A stretch of 64,000 nucleotides of DNA from Streptomyces sp. CB02366. GTDB lineage: Bacteria > Actinomycetota > Actinomycetes > Streptomycetales > Streptomycetaceae. The stretch lies in NCBI RefSeq assembly GCF_001905905.1, contig NZ_LIVT01000001.1:434001-498000 (forward strand), given 5' to 3'. A program made the translations under genes and the position numbers. Below are positions 9,417-16,808 of this stretch, one piece after another; positions within the stretch are counted from its first letter, which is position 1, and every line of letters begins with the position of its first letter. The notes beneath the pieces were generated by a model that saw nothing but the letters and a program-made list of their open reading frames with translations, was not told where the DNA came from and made no database searches.

Positions 9417-9428
9417 GGTTACGCGTGG

Positions 9429-9947
9429 TCAGCGGGGCCTGTAGTCCTCATGCGGCACAGCACGTTCCCACACCGCCTCGAAGACGTCTGCGCACAGTTT
9501 CACCAGCGCAGGATCGTCCGTGTACTCTCGCCCGTCCTCGTCCAACCGCCCGGTGCCGGTGAAGTGGTGGAAGAGCGCCTGCTCCCCGTCGAACAACCAG
9601 AAATCCGTGCTCGCCAGCGCAAGGCCGGTCGCCCTCCGCCTGGGCAGCCAGCGCACCTCCTCGCCTGCGGCGAGGTTCGTGAACGTGGTGTCGTACTCGT
9701 ATCTCACGTAGTCGCTGATCGGCTCGGAGACGACCCGCGCACGCCGGACGGTCACGCCTCGGCCGACAGCGGCGTGCACGGCGTCGTGCCAGCCGTTCCA
9801 CCACGCCGAACGCTCTCCCCGGTCCAGTCGCACGCCCCGCTGCCACGCCACATAGCCGGGGGCGTCCAGCATGTAGGAGTCGCGCAACTCAAGGTGCACC
9901 GCCGATCGTTGAGCTCGCGCCAGGACTTCACGCGCTGGAGGCCGCAC
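9429..9947 (-). CDS. DUF6879 family protein
   Basis: 172 residues. It has the full DUF6879 pattern: RAQRSAVHLELRDSYM near the N-terminus, RRARVVSEPISDYVRYEYD in the middle, FWLFDG, and the closing AVWERAVPHEDYRPR. The function of the family is unknown, but its genes are habitually linked to XRE/DUF5753 regulators in streptomycetes, as here. GTG 9947 has GGAGGGAAGG upstream. It overlaps the end of the upstream small gene by 20 bp and is followed 12 bp later by the XRE gene, so translation is probably coupled. Confidence 0.85.
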   Translation of the reverse strand: MRPPAREVLARAQRSAVHLELRDSYMLDAPGYVAWQRGVRLDRGERSAWWNGWHDAVHAAVGRGVTVRRARVVSEPISDYVRYEYDTTFTNLAAGEEVRWLPRRRATGLALASTDFWLFDGEQALFHHFTGTGRLDEDGREYTDDPALVKLCADVFEAVWERAVPHEDYRPR

Positions 9948-10209
9948 GCGCCGCCTTCCCTCCGCTGTCCTGTTCCTGACGAGCAGGAAGGAAGTCCAGC
10001 ATGGCCGCCGGCAGCCTGACGATCGTCTCGTGGTCCGGGACGTCGGTGGAATGCCCGGGGATGGAACCGACCTCCTTGCAACTCTCCACTTCTGCCTCGG
10101 TCGCTCTGTACGACTGGATCAGGAGATCTCCCGTCTCTTCCTGAAGCCAGATCGTGGGCGACTCGTCGGTCGGAGAGTCGGGGTCGATTCCGAGAAACCG
10201 TAAGCCCAT
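9928..10209 (-). CDS. Small hypothetical protein upstream of DUF6879
   Basis: 93 residues beginning MGLRFLGIDPDSPTDESPTI. It has one acidic, mostly soluble region with the pattern PTIWLQEETGDLLIQSYRAT and a basic C-terminal tail. Family not recognised by name, but small proteins with this GIDP...W.d..TGD...QgY pattern commonly precede DUF6879 genes in Streptomyces. The ATG at 10209 is preferred to the in-frame codon at 10251 because the protein begins cleanly there. It overlaps the next gene by 20 bp, consistent with an operon. Confidence 0.75.
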   Translation of the reverse strand: MGLRFLGIDPDSPTDESPTIWLQEETGDLLIQSYRATEAEVESCKEVGSIPGHSTDVPDHETIVRLPAAMLDFLPARQEQDSGGKAARAASSA

Positions 10210-10741
10210 GGTTCGCTCCCGCTGTCCGGGGTGGGTTGCATTGACGTGCACGAGCCTTCCCCTGCGGCGCGGCAGCCGTCAAGGGCTCCGAGGGGGCGCA
10301 GAGAAGGGAAGGCAAGCGACCGGTTCAAGCCGTGCGCACGCCAGCTCTCCCAGCCCCCCGCCCGTCGCACGCCGTCGCGCGGGGCCAGGTGCGGGTGCTG
10401 CCGGGCGAGTACGGCGTCCACCGCCATGAGCGTCGCATCGAGGATTTCCCAGTCGTGGACGGAGGGGTGTCCCGCGAACAGCCCGCACGCGTCCTCGCCT
10501 TCGGAATCGGTCGCACCGCACCCGGCGAGTTCCGCCAGTGCCGCCCGGTCGCCCTCCAGCGGGCCCAGACCGCCAGGTGTCTCGCGTCGTCCTCCCACAG
10601 CACCATCGCGTGGTCCCCGTCGTGGTCGGCGGCCAGCTCGCACAGGAGGTATCCGGCTTCCGGGCGGCTGCCGCCGGGAGGGGCGAGCCGGACCACGAAC
10701 TCCGGGGGCGGAAGCAGGGTTACAGCGGTGCAGGGGTTCAT
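10119..10741 (-). pseudogene. Hypothetical protein interrupted by a single-base frameshift
   Basis: The first frame (ATG 10741, with GGAGG at 10756-10752) encodes CTAVTLLPPPEFVVRLAPPG and ends its protein-like part at AVWARW. The natural continuation, EGDRAALAELAGCGATDSEG and then DWEILDATLMAVDAVLARQHP, lies one frame over. One extra G near 10554-10558 would join them into about 207 residues, closing at 10119. The third-position GC bias switches frame at the same place. It resembles the neighbouring gene 10765-11226 (shared CTAVT start, LCEL and LW/W.RW elements), so the two look like diverged duplicates. The true C-terminus is uncertain because the frame runs 90 bp into the next gene. Confidence 0.6.
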
Positions 10742-10764
10742 GGGCGGAGTGCCTCCGGTCGCCG

Positions 10765-11226
10765 TCACGGCGCGTCGCCGTCGGGTGCGTCGAGGTCGTC
10801 GAGGTCGTCGGGGTAGCCCTGGCTGTGCGGCGGACCGGGTGCGCAGTCCGCGATCAGGTCACCGAGCGGGTCGGTCACGGAGAAGGAGTGCGGCCCGGGG
10901 TGGTGGTCGAAGAACGCGCACGGTGTGACCGCCCCGGTCGCCAGCACGCGGAGCAGGGCGGGGCACACGGGCAGCACGTCGAGCCGGTGGACCCGGTGAG
11001 CCCCGTCCCCCGACCAGCGGAACCACAGCTCCTGGTCGTCCGGGGTGTCCGCCACAAACAGATGTGCGGCGTGCTCGGCCGAGTCGCCGTGGTCGCCCAG
11101 CTCGCACAGGACGAAGTCGTCCTGCTCCACGAAGTCGGACGGACGCTCGGGCCCGCCCTTCATGGTGGCGAGCGCCAACAGAGCCTCGGCGTAAGGGATC
11201 TCCGTTACGGCAGTGCATTGCAGCAC
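10765..11226 (-). CDS. Hypothetical protein, paralogue of the frameshifted neighbour
   Basis: 153 residues, family not recognised. It starts MLQCTAVTEIPYAEALLALA and shares the CTAVT opening, an FVLCELGDHGD element and an ELWFRWSGD element with the gene just downstream. The C-terminus is very acidic (repeated DDLD). Soluble, with no signal or membrane segment. Its stop overlaps a GTG (10768) of the downstream frame, but that gene's ATG at 10741 has the better ribosome-binding site. Part of the minus-strand small-gene operon between 11672 and 7003. Confidence 0.7.
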   Translation of the reverse strand: MLQCTAVTEIPYAEALLALATMKGGPERPSDFVEQDDFVLCELGDHGDSAEHAAHLFVADTPDDQELWFRWSGDGAHRVHRLDVLPVCPALLRVLATGAVTPCAFFDHHPGPHSFSVTDPLGDLIADCAPGPPHSQGYPDDLDDLDAPDGDAP

Positions 11227-11229
11227 GAC

Positions 11230-11352
11230 TCAGCCACCTCCCGTACGGGCCGGGAACGGGCGCACCGCGAGCCGCACGGCAAGCGGCACGGGGAGCCACA
11301 CGGACGACCACCCGGCGCCCGGCACGGGAAGCCCGGAGTCCGGCGGGTTCAC
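11230..11352 (-). CDS. Possible 40-residue hydrophobic small protein
   Basis: A GTG start overlaps the stop of the upstream gene, and the stop lies 3 bp before the start of the next gene, so this short frame exactly fills the gap in an otherwise tightly packed operon. The product begins VNPPDSGLPVPGAGW and continues with a hydrophobic stretch (SSVWLPVPLAVRLAV) that could span or dock on a membrane. Evidence is only position and spacing; no family was recognised. Confidence 0.4.
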   Translation of the reverse strand: MNPPDSGLPVPGAGWSSVWLPVPLAVRLAVRPFPARTGGG

Positions 11353-11672
11353 AGGACCTCTCCCCGGCTGCGGGCGTTGAGCCGCGCGGTACGGGCCCGA
11401 AGCTGCTCCATGAGCAACGCGGGCCGTACGGACTGGGGTTCGACCTCCCACTCGCGCCCGCCACCGACCGGCCGGAGGGACCAGTACGGGCCGGCGACCC
11501 CCTGGAACTCCCCCACCCGGTCGCCACGGCTCGTGTCCACCAGAAGAGTCCCGCGGACGGGGACGGTCGGGGCGGCCGGAACGGTCGAACCGGGCGGTGG
11601 CTGACACGGAGGATCGCATAAGGGCTGGTCCGGAGGGTGCTCCGCATTCGGGCTGGCGTTCTCGCCGTACAC
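11349..11672 (-). CDS. Conserved Streptomyces small hypothetical protein
   Basis: 107 residues. A Pro-rich N-terminal third is followed by the recognisable pattern TLLVDTSRGDRVGEFQGVAG...LRPVGGGREWEVEP...LRARTARLNARSR, which recurs in many small streptomycete proteins that sit beside XRE/DUF397 regulators. Its function is unknown; the fold looks like a small SH3-like beta barrel, which is inference. It is the first gene of the minus-strand operon and is divergent from the XRE regulator at 11767, with only about 94 bp between them for both promoters. Confidence 0.72.
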   Translation of the reverse strand: MYGENASPNAEHPPDQPLCDPPCQPPPGSTVPAAPTVPVRGTLLVDTSRGDRVGEFQGVAGPYWSLRPVGGGREWEVEPQSVRPALLMEQLRARTARLNARSRGEVL

Positions 11673-11766
11673 CGTTCGCTCCTCTCTGTAGCCGATCGGC
11701 TACCGGGGCGACACAGCGTGGCCTAGCGTGAGACTCGCCATCAACGTTTCAAATCTGGGGGGTACG

Positions 11767-12591
11767 TTGGTCAACCGGAGGGAACTCAACCCCGACGCGA
11801 GCCCGGAGGCCGCGTACGGTGCGCGGCTGCGCAGTGCGCGAGAGGCCCGAGGCTGGAAGCAGGACGACCTCGGCTTACGTTCCGGGTACTCGGGGCGCCA
11901 CATTTCCGGGGTGGAAACTTGTACCAAATCGCCAACCCGCCCCTTCTCGATCGCGATCGACGGCGCTTTCGGCTTCACCGAAACCGTCGATTCGTTCGAG
12001 CGGGAATGGCTCAAGATCAAGCACGGTGTACTCCTCCAGGGATTCCCGGAGTACGTGGCGCTGGAGGGCCTGGCGGCGGAGATCCGGATGTTCGAGGTAG
12101 GGGTGATTCCTGGCCTGTTGCAGACCCGGGCCTACGCGCAAGCATTGGACGATGCGGCCGTCGCACGGGGTGTCATCACCCCCGAACAGGCCGAGCAGCG
12201 CATGGCATTGCTGATGGAGCGCCAGAACGCTCTCATCCGCCCCGTACCACCGATGATCATCGCGGTGCTGGACGAGAGCTGCATCCGTCGGCCGGTCGGC
12301 GGCCCCGCCGTGATGGAAGCCCAGTTGCGGCATCTGGTCGACTTCGCCGCGCAGCCTCACACCATGCTGCAGATCGCCCCTTTCAGCATCGGCGAACAAC
12401 GGCCGTTCAACCGGCTGGTGCATCTGCTGACACTCCCGGACCGCTCCTTGGTCTCCTACGTCGAGTCCGAGACGCAAGGGCATCTGGACCGTGAACTCAG
12501 CTCAGTTCTCCCGGTGATGAGGGGCTACCATCAATCTCAGGCCGTGTCTCTGTCCCAGGCAGAGACCGTGGACATGGTCCGCCAGCATTGA
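11767..12591 (+). CDS. XRE-family regulator with DUF5753 domain (DUF397 partner)
   Basis: 274 residues from a TTG start preceded by a GGGGGG run; the N-terminus LVNRRELNPDASPEAAYGAR is normal for the family. A GTG at 11728 in frame has no ribosome-binding site. A helix-turn-helix (about 18-70, LRSAREARGWKQDDLGLRSG) is followed by a DUF5753 domain (about 95-268, with GVIPGLLQTRAYAQAL). Such proteins activate transcription and are controlled by a small DUF397 partner, which follows 11 bp downstream. Divergent from the minus-strand island operon, so it is a candidate regulator of it. Confidence 0.88.
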   Translation: MVNRRELNPDASPEAAYGARLRSAREARGWKQDDLGLRSGYSGRHISGVETCTKSPTRPFSIAIDGAFGFTETVDSFEREWLKIKHGVLLQGFPEYVALEGLAAEIRMFEVGVIPGLLQTRAYAQALDDAAVARGVITPEQAEQRMALLMERQNALIRPVPPMIIAVLDESCIRRPVGGPAVMEAQLRHLVDFAAQPHTMLQIAPFSIGEQRPFNRLVHLLTLPDRSLVSYVESETQGHLDRELSSVLPVMRGYHQSQAVSLSQAETVDMVRQH

Positions 12592-12602
12592 AAGGGCACC
12601 CC

Positions 12603-12821
12603 GTGACGAGCGAATCCACGACCCAGCAGTGGGTCAAGTCCTCCTACAGCGGCAACGGCGGTGCCTGCGTCGAGTGGGCCCCGCGCACCGCCTCCCTCAC
12701 CGGCACCGTCCCCGTACGCGACTCGAAGAACCCGAACGGCCCGACGCTGACCGTCGCCACCGCCGCGTTCACCTCCTTCGTGACCGGCGTCAAGACCGGC
12801 GGGTTCGCCCCCACCGCCTGA
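12603..12821 (+). CDS. DUF397 domain protein
   Basis: 72 residues. It has the DUF397 pattern: WVKSSYSGNGGACVEWAP near the start, VPVRDSKNPNGPTLTV, then a closing FTSFVTGVKTGGF. DUF397 proteins are small partners that bind and modulate the XRE/DUF5753 regulator encoded just upstream (known pairs include Scr2/Scr1-type genes). GTG 12603 is chosen because AAAGGG lies 6-7 bases upstream and the product length is then typical. A hairpin terminator follows. Confidence 0.88.
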   Translation: MTSESTTQQWVKSSYSGNGGACVEWAPRTASLTGTVPVRDSKNPNGPTLTVATAAFTSFVTGVKTGGFAPTA

Positions 12822-12840
12822 CCGCCGCCGTCGCAACGCC

Positions 12841-12867
12841 GCCCCACCGTGCACCGCGCGGTGGGGC
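12841..12867 (+). terminator. Hairpin after the XRE-DUF397 pair
   Basis: GCCCCACCG and CGGTGGGGC form a perfect 9-bp stem around a 9-base loop, 20 bp after the DUF397 stop. Confidence 0.65.
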
Positions 12868-12952
12868 GTTCTGCTGGTCCGGGCAAGGGAGGGCCCGACG
12901 GTGCGCGGCGACGGGCCCCGGGTGGGGCTCCGGACCGATGTGACGGGGAAGA

Positions 12953-13023
12953 GACGGCACCGAGAAGGGCCTGCGGGACCTGCTCAACGCGTGGGATCCG
13001 CAAGGCGGGGCCGACGAGGGGCA
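12953..13023 (+). pseudogene. Possible remnant of a small hypothetical gene
   Basis: One plus-strand frame reads EKGLRDLLNAWDPQGGADEG. It resembles the LRxLLNxWDPIGVADE core of a common small streptomycete protein, but there is no start codon (an in-frame TGA lies just upstream) and the rest of the family pattern is missing. Recognition rests on memory of the motif only. Confidence 0.25.
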
Positions 13024-13046
13024 GCCGTCCTCCTGTCCGCGTACGT

Positions 13047-13082
13047 CTGCCCCACGGTCGTCCGGGAAGGACCGTGGGGCAG
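13047..13082 (-). terminator. 13-bp hairpin after the fused protease gene
   Basis: CTGCCCCACGGTC and GACCGTGGGGCAG form a perfect stem with a 10-base loop, 31 bp beyond the stop of the minus-strand protease gene. Confidence 0.7.
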
Positions 13083-13112
13083 ACGCGCGGGGGGGGGAGA
13101 GACCGGATCGGG

Positions 13113-15287
13113 TCAGGGCTTGGGCAGGGTGCACTCCTGGCGCTTGAGGTCGATGGTGTTGCCGGTGCCGATGCACGCGGCGATCGCCGCGGTCTGGGTG
13201 GCGTATCCGCGTCCCTGGTGGACCGTGGTGCCCGTCTCGTCGATCTCGCAGGGGTTGTTCAGTTCGCACTCCTTGCCGTCACGGTTGCTGGTGCTGTTCA
13301 CCGCGACGAGCTCCCGGGTCTCGGCATCGACGACGGCCGAACCCGAGCTTCCGGGCTGGGTGTTGCATTCCTTCGCGTACCGGATCGCCTGGGTCGATGT
13401 GTAGTCGCCTTCCTTGAGCGTCGGAATCACAGCCTCGGCCTGGCACGACCAGACACTCTCCAGAAAACTCGACGCCACCTTGATCTTCTGCCCGGCAACA
13501 GGGCCGGTCGAAGCCAACGGGAACGCCTCGATCTTGTACTTCTGCCGGATGTCCGCGTACGTGGAATCCAGCTGTGCCACCGTGATGTCGGTTCCGGTCA
13601 TCGTCGCGTAGAGAACCCGCCCCGTCACCGGGCCGAGCTCGCGGCCCGCCGCGCTCAACACGCTGCCTTCGATCGGGGCGCCCTGTCCGGTGATCACTTC
13701 ACCCGGCTTCGGCCGTCCCTCGGGGTGGCAGTGCCCGTTCGTGAGCAGCAGCGCCTTGTCCTCGTCGCGGGCGGTGCGGGGGCGGACCAGCGAAGCGGAG
13801 CAGTTCGGGAGCCTCACGGTCCCCGCCAGATTGCCGGCAGGCCCTGAGGGGCCGGTCTGCTCGGCGGGGAAACCGGGGCAGCTGCCCTTCGCCGGCGTGC
13901 CGTCCCGGAAGAAGTCCACCACCTTGGAGCCGCATGCGAGTTCTTTGGACTTCATGGTGGAATGCGTCGCGTCCGTGACGGTCAGCAGCGATCCGCCGAT
14001 CTTCTTGTGCATCATCTTCGCCCACACGTAAGGCGTGACGGTTTCGAACTTGTGGCCGGACAGTTGCAGTCGGCTCTTGCCGGGCTTCAGGTCCCACGGC
14101 TTGCCCGCCGGCCAGCCCGCGCAGTACATGATGGGCTGGTCGTGGAAGTCCGCAGAGAACGGGTACTTCGCCTGCCGCTCCTTCCTCAGCCTGACGAGAT
14201 CGGAATATGTACGGCCATCGGCGCTCGCGTTGCACATGAAGGCGTCATGGGTGAACCCGTAATTGCTGCCCATCTCCCCGAAGCCAAAGGGCTTCCGCCG
14301 CATATCCTTCTGTTTGGAGGCGGTCTCGCCTGTCCCCTCGTTCTGGAGTTCCAGCAGCTTTGCGGCGGATCGCTCCCACCGGTCCGGTAGGGCTTCCAGG
14401 TTGGGGTCGAGGAAGGCGGCGAACTCGTCCCGTCCCACCTTCGCCTGCAACGCCTTCAGCGCGGATTCGACCTTCTGGGGCGAGCTCCCGAAGTGGTACG
14501 TCGAATTCTTGCCGGCCAGCCACTCGAAGAACCGCCGGTACCCGGCATGGTAGTGCGCGACTTCTGCGGTGACCGCCGCGTCCTGGCCGACCGGGGACAT
14601 GATCGAGTCCAGCCACATCCGATCCACACGGCTGTCGAACATGGAGCGGTACACCGCGCCCAGCGCCGTTCCGCCGGAATTTCCATAGAAGTTTATCTTG
14701 CGGAAGCCCAGTACCTGCCGGATGCGGTCCATGTCCCGGGAGGCGTTCTCCATGCTGATGGAGAGCGCCAGTTCCCGGTCCTTGGCGATGCATGCGCGCT
14801 TCGCGTCCGCCTGACGCTCGAAGGCATCCCTCTCGCTCTCCCCCTCCCGGGCTTCGGGGGTGTCGCAGGAGACCTGGGCGCTGTAGCCCGTACCCCGCGT
14901 ATCGATACCGATGAAGTCCCATTCCTGGTTCATCGGCGCCAGCCGGCTGCTGAGCAAACCGTACGGGTACGGCGTGCCGGGCAGGCCGGGTCCCCCGGGG
15001 TTGCCGAACAGGGCCCCTGTGCGCTTTCCGGTGGCCTTGATCCTGCTCACCGCGATGTTGATTTTCCTGCCCGCAGGCTTGGCGTAATCCACCGGAACGG
15101 GAATCAGCGCGCATTCGCTGCGGCTGTCGTCGCGATCCCAGTCCGCCGCCGCATCCCGGCAGAGCTCCCACTTCACGGGTTCCGGGGTGGTACGTGAAGC
15201 TGCATCGGCGGGAACGGCTGCCAGGGAAAGCAGCGAGGCGGCAACGCTGATTCCGACGGCAATCGATGGGACGGTCACATACCGCAA
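13113..15287 (-). CDS. Secreted fusion: S33-type alpha/beta-hydrolase peptidase plus chymotrypsin-like (S1) serine protease domain
   Basis: About 724 residues. A signal peptide (ISVAASLLSLAAVPADAAS) leads into a tripeptidyl-aminopeptidase-like alpha/beta hydrolase (about 35-510) with GNPGGPG (oxyanion region), DTRGTGYS, the nucleophile elbow YGNSGGT and a TAP-like C-terminal part. There the usual Asp before VTP is Glu (KFETVTPY), while a His remains in DATHSTM. The last 200 residues are a trypsin-like protease with His in LLLTNGHC, Asp in GTDITVAQL and Ser in QPGSSGSAVV. Two hydrolytic centres in one chain is unusual. TTG 15287 gives a standard signal peptide; ATG 15353 would add 22 acidic residues before it. 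Confidence 0.85.
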   Translation of the reverse strand: MRYVTVPSIAVGISVAASLLSLAAVPADAASRTTPEPVKWELCRDAAADWDRDDSRSECALIPVPVDYAKPAGRKINIAVSRIKATGKRTGALFGNPGGPGLPGTPYPYGLLSSRLAPMNQEWDFIGIDTRGTGYSAQVSCDTPEAREGESERDAFERQADAKRACIAKDRELALSISMENASRDMDRIRQVLGFRKINFYGNSGGTALGAVYRSMFDSRVDRMWLDSIMSPVGQDAAVTAEVAHYHAGYRRFFEWLAGKNSTYHFGSSPQKVESALKALQAKVGRDEFAAFLDPNLEALPDRWERSAAKLLELQNEGTGETASKQKDMRRKPFGFGEMGSNYGFTHDAFMCNASADGRTYSDLVRLRKERQAKYPFSADFHDQPIMYCAGWPAGKPWDLKPGKSRLQLSGHKFETVTPYVWAKMMHKKIGGSLLTVTDATHSTMKSKELACGSKVVDFFRDGTPAKGSCPGFPAEQTGPSGPAGNLAGTVRLPNCSASLVRPRTARDEDKALLLTNGHCHPEGRPKPGEVITGQGAPIEGSVLSAAGRELGPVTGRVLYATMTGTDITVAQLDSTYADIRQKYKIEAFPLASTGPVAGQKIKVASSFLESVWSCQAEAVIPTLKEGDYTSTQAIRYAKECNTQPGSSGSAVVDAETRELVAVNSTSNRDGKECELNNPCEIDETGTTVHQGRGYATQTAAIAACIGTGNTIDLKRQECTLPKP

Positions 15288-15723
15288 GATGATCTGCACC
15301 TCTTCAGTGAGAAACGGCAACTTCGTCTGTCCTGAAGGCGATCCAGCAGTCATCTCGTCGCGCCGGCGCCTCCTCACACAGGCGGTCGACAGGGAGCAAC
15401 TCCCCCCTGCGCCGCTGCTGAACAAGAATTGCCGCCGAAAGTCGCAGCCGTCCGTCGAGGATGTTTCAACCAGCGCTCGGTGGAGTACGAAGAACACGGC
15501 AGGCCACGGGAGATGGCGCGAACCGCCCGCACGAGGCGGTGATGCGGTGCACACCCCTGCCCGAGGGAACCGGGACCGCACGCACCGTGGTCTGCCGCCG
15601 CCGGCTCCCGACACCCGTCCGGCCGCACCGGCGGCGGCGTCACGGGCACCACGCGGCGCCAAGGCGCGCCGCGTGGTGGGGAGTCGGTTGCCTTTCGGCG
15701 CAAGTCGACTCCTCCGCTTCGAG

Positions 15724-15741
15724 ATGAGTACGTGTACTCAT
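15724..15741. promoter_or_regulatory. Perfect 18-bp palindrome (operator candidate)
   Basis: ATGAGTAC-GT-GTACTCAT: two 8-base arms around a GT centre, ending 33 bp before the lipoprotein start codon. The size and symmetry fit a TetR-family operator overlapping the promoter. No TetR-type gene is adjacent. Confidence 0.6.
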
Positions 15742-15774
15742 GGCCATGTCAGCGCGCGACTTTACGTTGACGTC

Positions 15775-16479
15775 ATGCCCCGAACAGCACACACCGCAGC
15801 CGCCCTCGCTCTGGGCGTGCTCGCCCTCACCGCCTGCTCCAGCACCCCCGACCCGGCCGCCGCCATCGAGATGGACAAGGTCGCCTCCGCACCCGAGGGC
15901 GGGGACGCCGACAAGCCGTTGCTCGACTTCATGAAGCTGTCCCACAAGCTCACCGCCGGCTGTCCGCCGCTGGACGACGCCAAAACCGGCGAGCCCCTCG
16001 GTCCCAGCGACGTCCCCGGCGTCCCCCAAGGCCCCTCCAGCGGGCCCCCCGGCGAGCCCGGCGACCGCGTCCCCCTGCCCGCCGGCCCCGACGACCCGCC
16101 CGCCACCGACGCCCCCTTGCCGCCCATGCCCGACGGGAACCTCCTGGAGCCGGTCACGCTCACCAAGCCCGAGACCTGCTACGCGGACAAGTTCGCCGTG
16201 CACGTCACCACCGCCCTCAAGGGCACGGGCGAGAACGCCGCCGAGGTGCGAACCGCACTCAAGCGCGCCGGATACCCCGACGAGCTGATCGTGGACATGC
16301 AGCCCGAAAGCGGGTCCCCCCGCGTCCGGATCGACCTGCGCGAACAGGACACCCGCGTCGCCCTCCAGGTCGTGCACGTCGGCCCCGGCGACACCGTCGT
16401 GGAAAAGTTCGGCGCACAGCCCACGGCGCCCCTCAAGGACGTCCGGTACATCCCGGAGCCGGCCGAACCCCTGAGCTGA
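15775..16479 (+). CDS. Lipoprotein of unknown function
   Basis: 234 residues. The signal sequence ends in a clear lipobox (LALTAC, Cys at about residue 20), so the mature protein is lipid-anchored on the outer face of the membrane. Residues about 70-120 are Pro/Gly/Asp-rich and probably disordered. The C-terminal 100 residues (CYADKFAVHVTTALKGTGEN...) form a compact alpha/beta domain with two Cys residues in the protein that could pair. No family name recognised. The ATG at 15775 is set by the signal peptide. A perfect palindrome just upstream suggests repressor control. Confidence 0.8.
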   Translation: MPRTAHTAAALALGVLALTACSSTPDPAAAIEMDKVASAPEGGDADKPLLDFMKLSHKLTAGCPPLDDAKTGEPLGPSDVPGVPQGPSSGPPGEPGDRVPLPAGPDDPPATDAPLPPMPDGNLLEPVTLTKPETCYADKFAVHVTTALKGTGENAAEVRTALKRAGYPDELIVDMQPESGSPRVRIDLREQDTRVALQVVHVGPGDTVVEKFGAQPTAPLKDVRYIPEPAEPLS

Positions 16480-16504
16480 GACGTCGTGAACGAACTGATC
16501 GTCG

Positions 16505-16680
16505 GGGACGGAGGCGCCTGCAAGCAGGCGGCGCAGGCAGGCACGGTTTTCGCGGGAGGCATACGCCTTCTCGGCCCGCACGCGATCGGGGCGGACGCGT
16601 GGTCGGGCCGCCCGAGGCGGGGCACACGGATCTTCTCCAGCACCGGTTCGAGCGGTGGTGAGTCGCCGCGCCGCCTGGCC
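16505..16680 (-). pseudogene. Degenerate IS5-type transposase fragment
   Basis: The minus strand encodes LEPVLEKIRVPRLG in one frame and RPRVRPDRVRAEKAYASREN followed by RACLRR in the next. Together these match the DDE-region pattern of streptomycete IS5-family transposases (RVPR-GRPR-RPDRVRADKAYASRxNRAYLRRR). Only about 55 codons remain, with a frame break between the two parts and no inverted repeats or start seen. It lies between the lipoprotein gene and the MerR regulator. Confidence 0.65.
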
Positions 16681-16808
16681 GTCACCGCGATCGCCATGGG
16701 TTTCGTCCCCGCTCGTCCCTGAGTCGTCCCCGGGATCTCCCCGGCCCCGTGAACCGTGATCGTTCACAGCACAGGATCCGCTGCGTGCCGCCTCGACGTG
16801 CGGGCCCG

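Noticed and set aside
10541..10570. Programmed -1 ribosomal frameshift
   Set aside because: No slippery heptamer or downstream stem was seen at the break, and the sequence there is a plain GGAGGG; a missing base explains it better.
7003..12821. Lanthipeptide (FxLD), graspetide or other known RiPP cluster
   Set aside because: No LanB/LanC/LanM, ATP-grasp, YcaO or radical-SAM gene is present, and the peptide has no FxLD motif or Cys; only a PIMT-like gene accompanies it.
16505..16535. CGCCTGC-AA-GCAGGCG as an operator or terminator
   Set aside because: It lies inside the transposase remnant and is a two-base-loop palindrome arising from the coding sequence.
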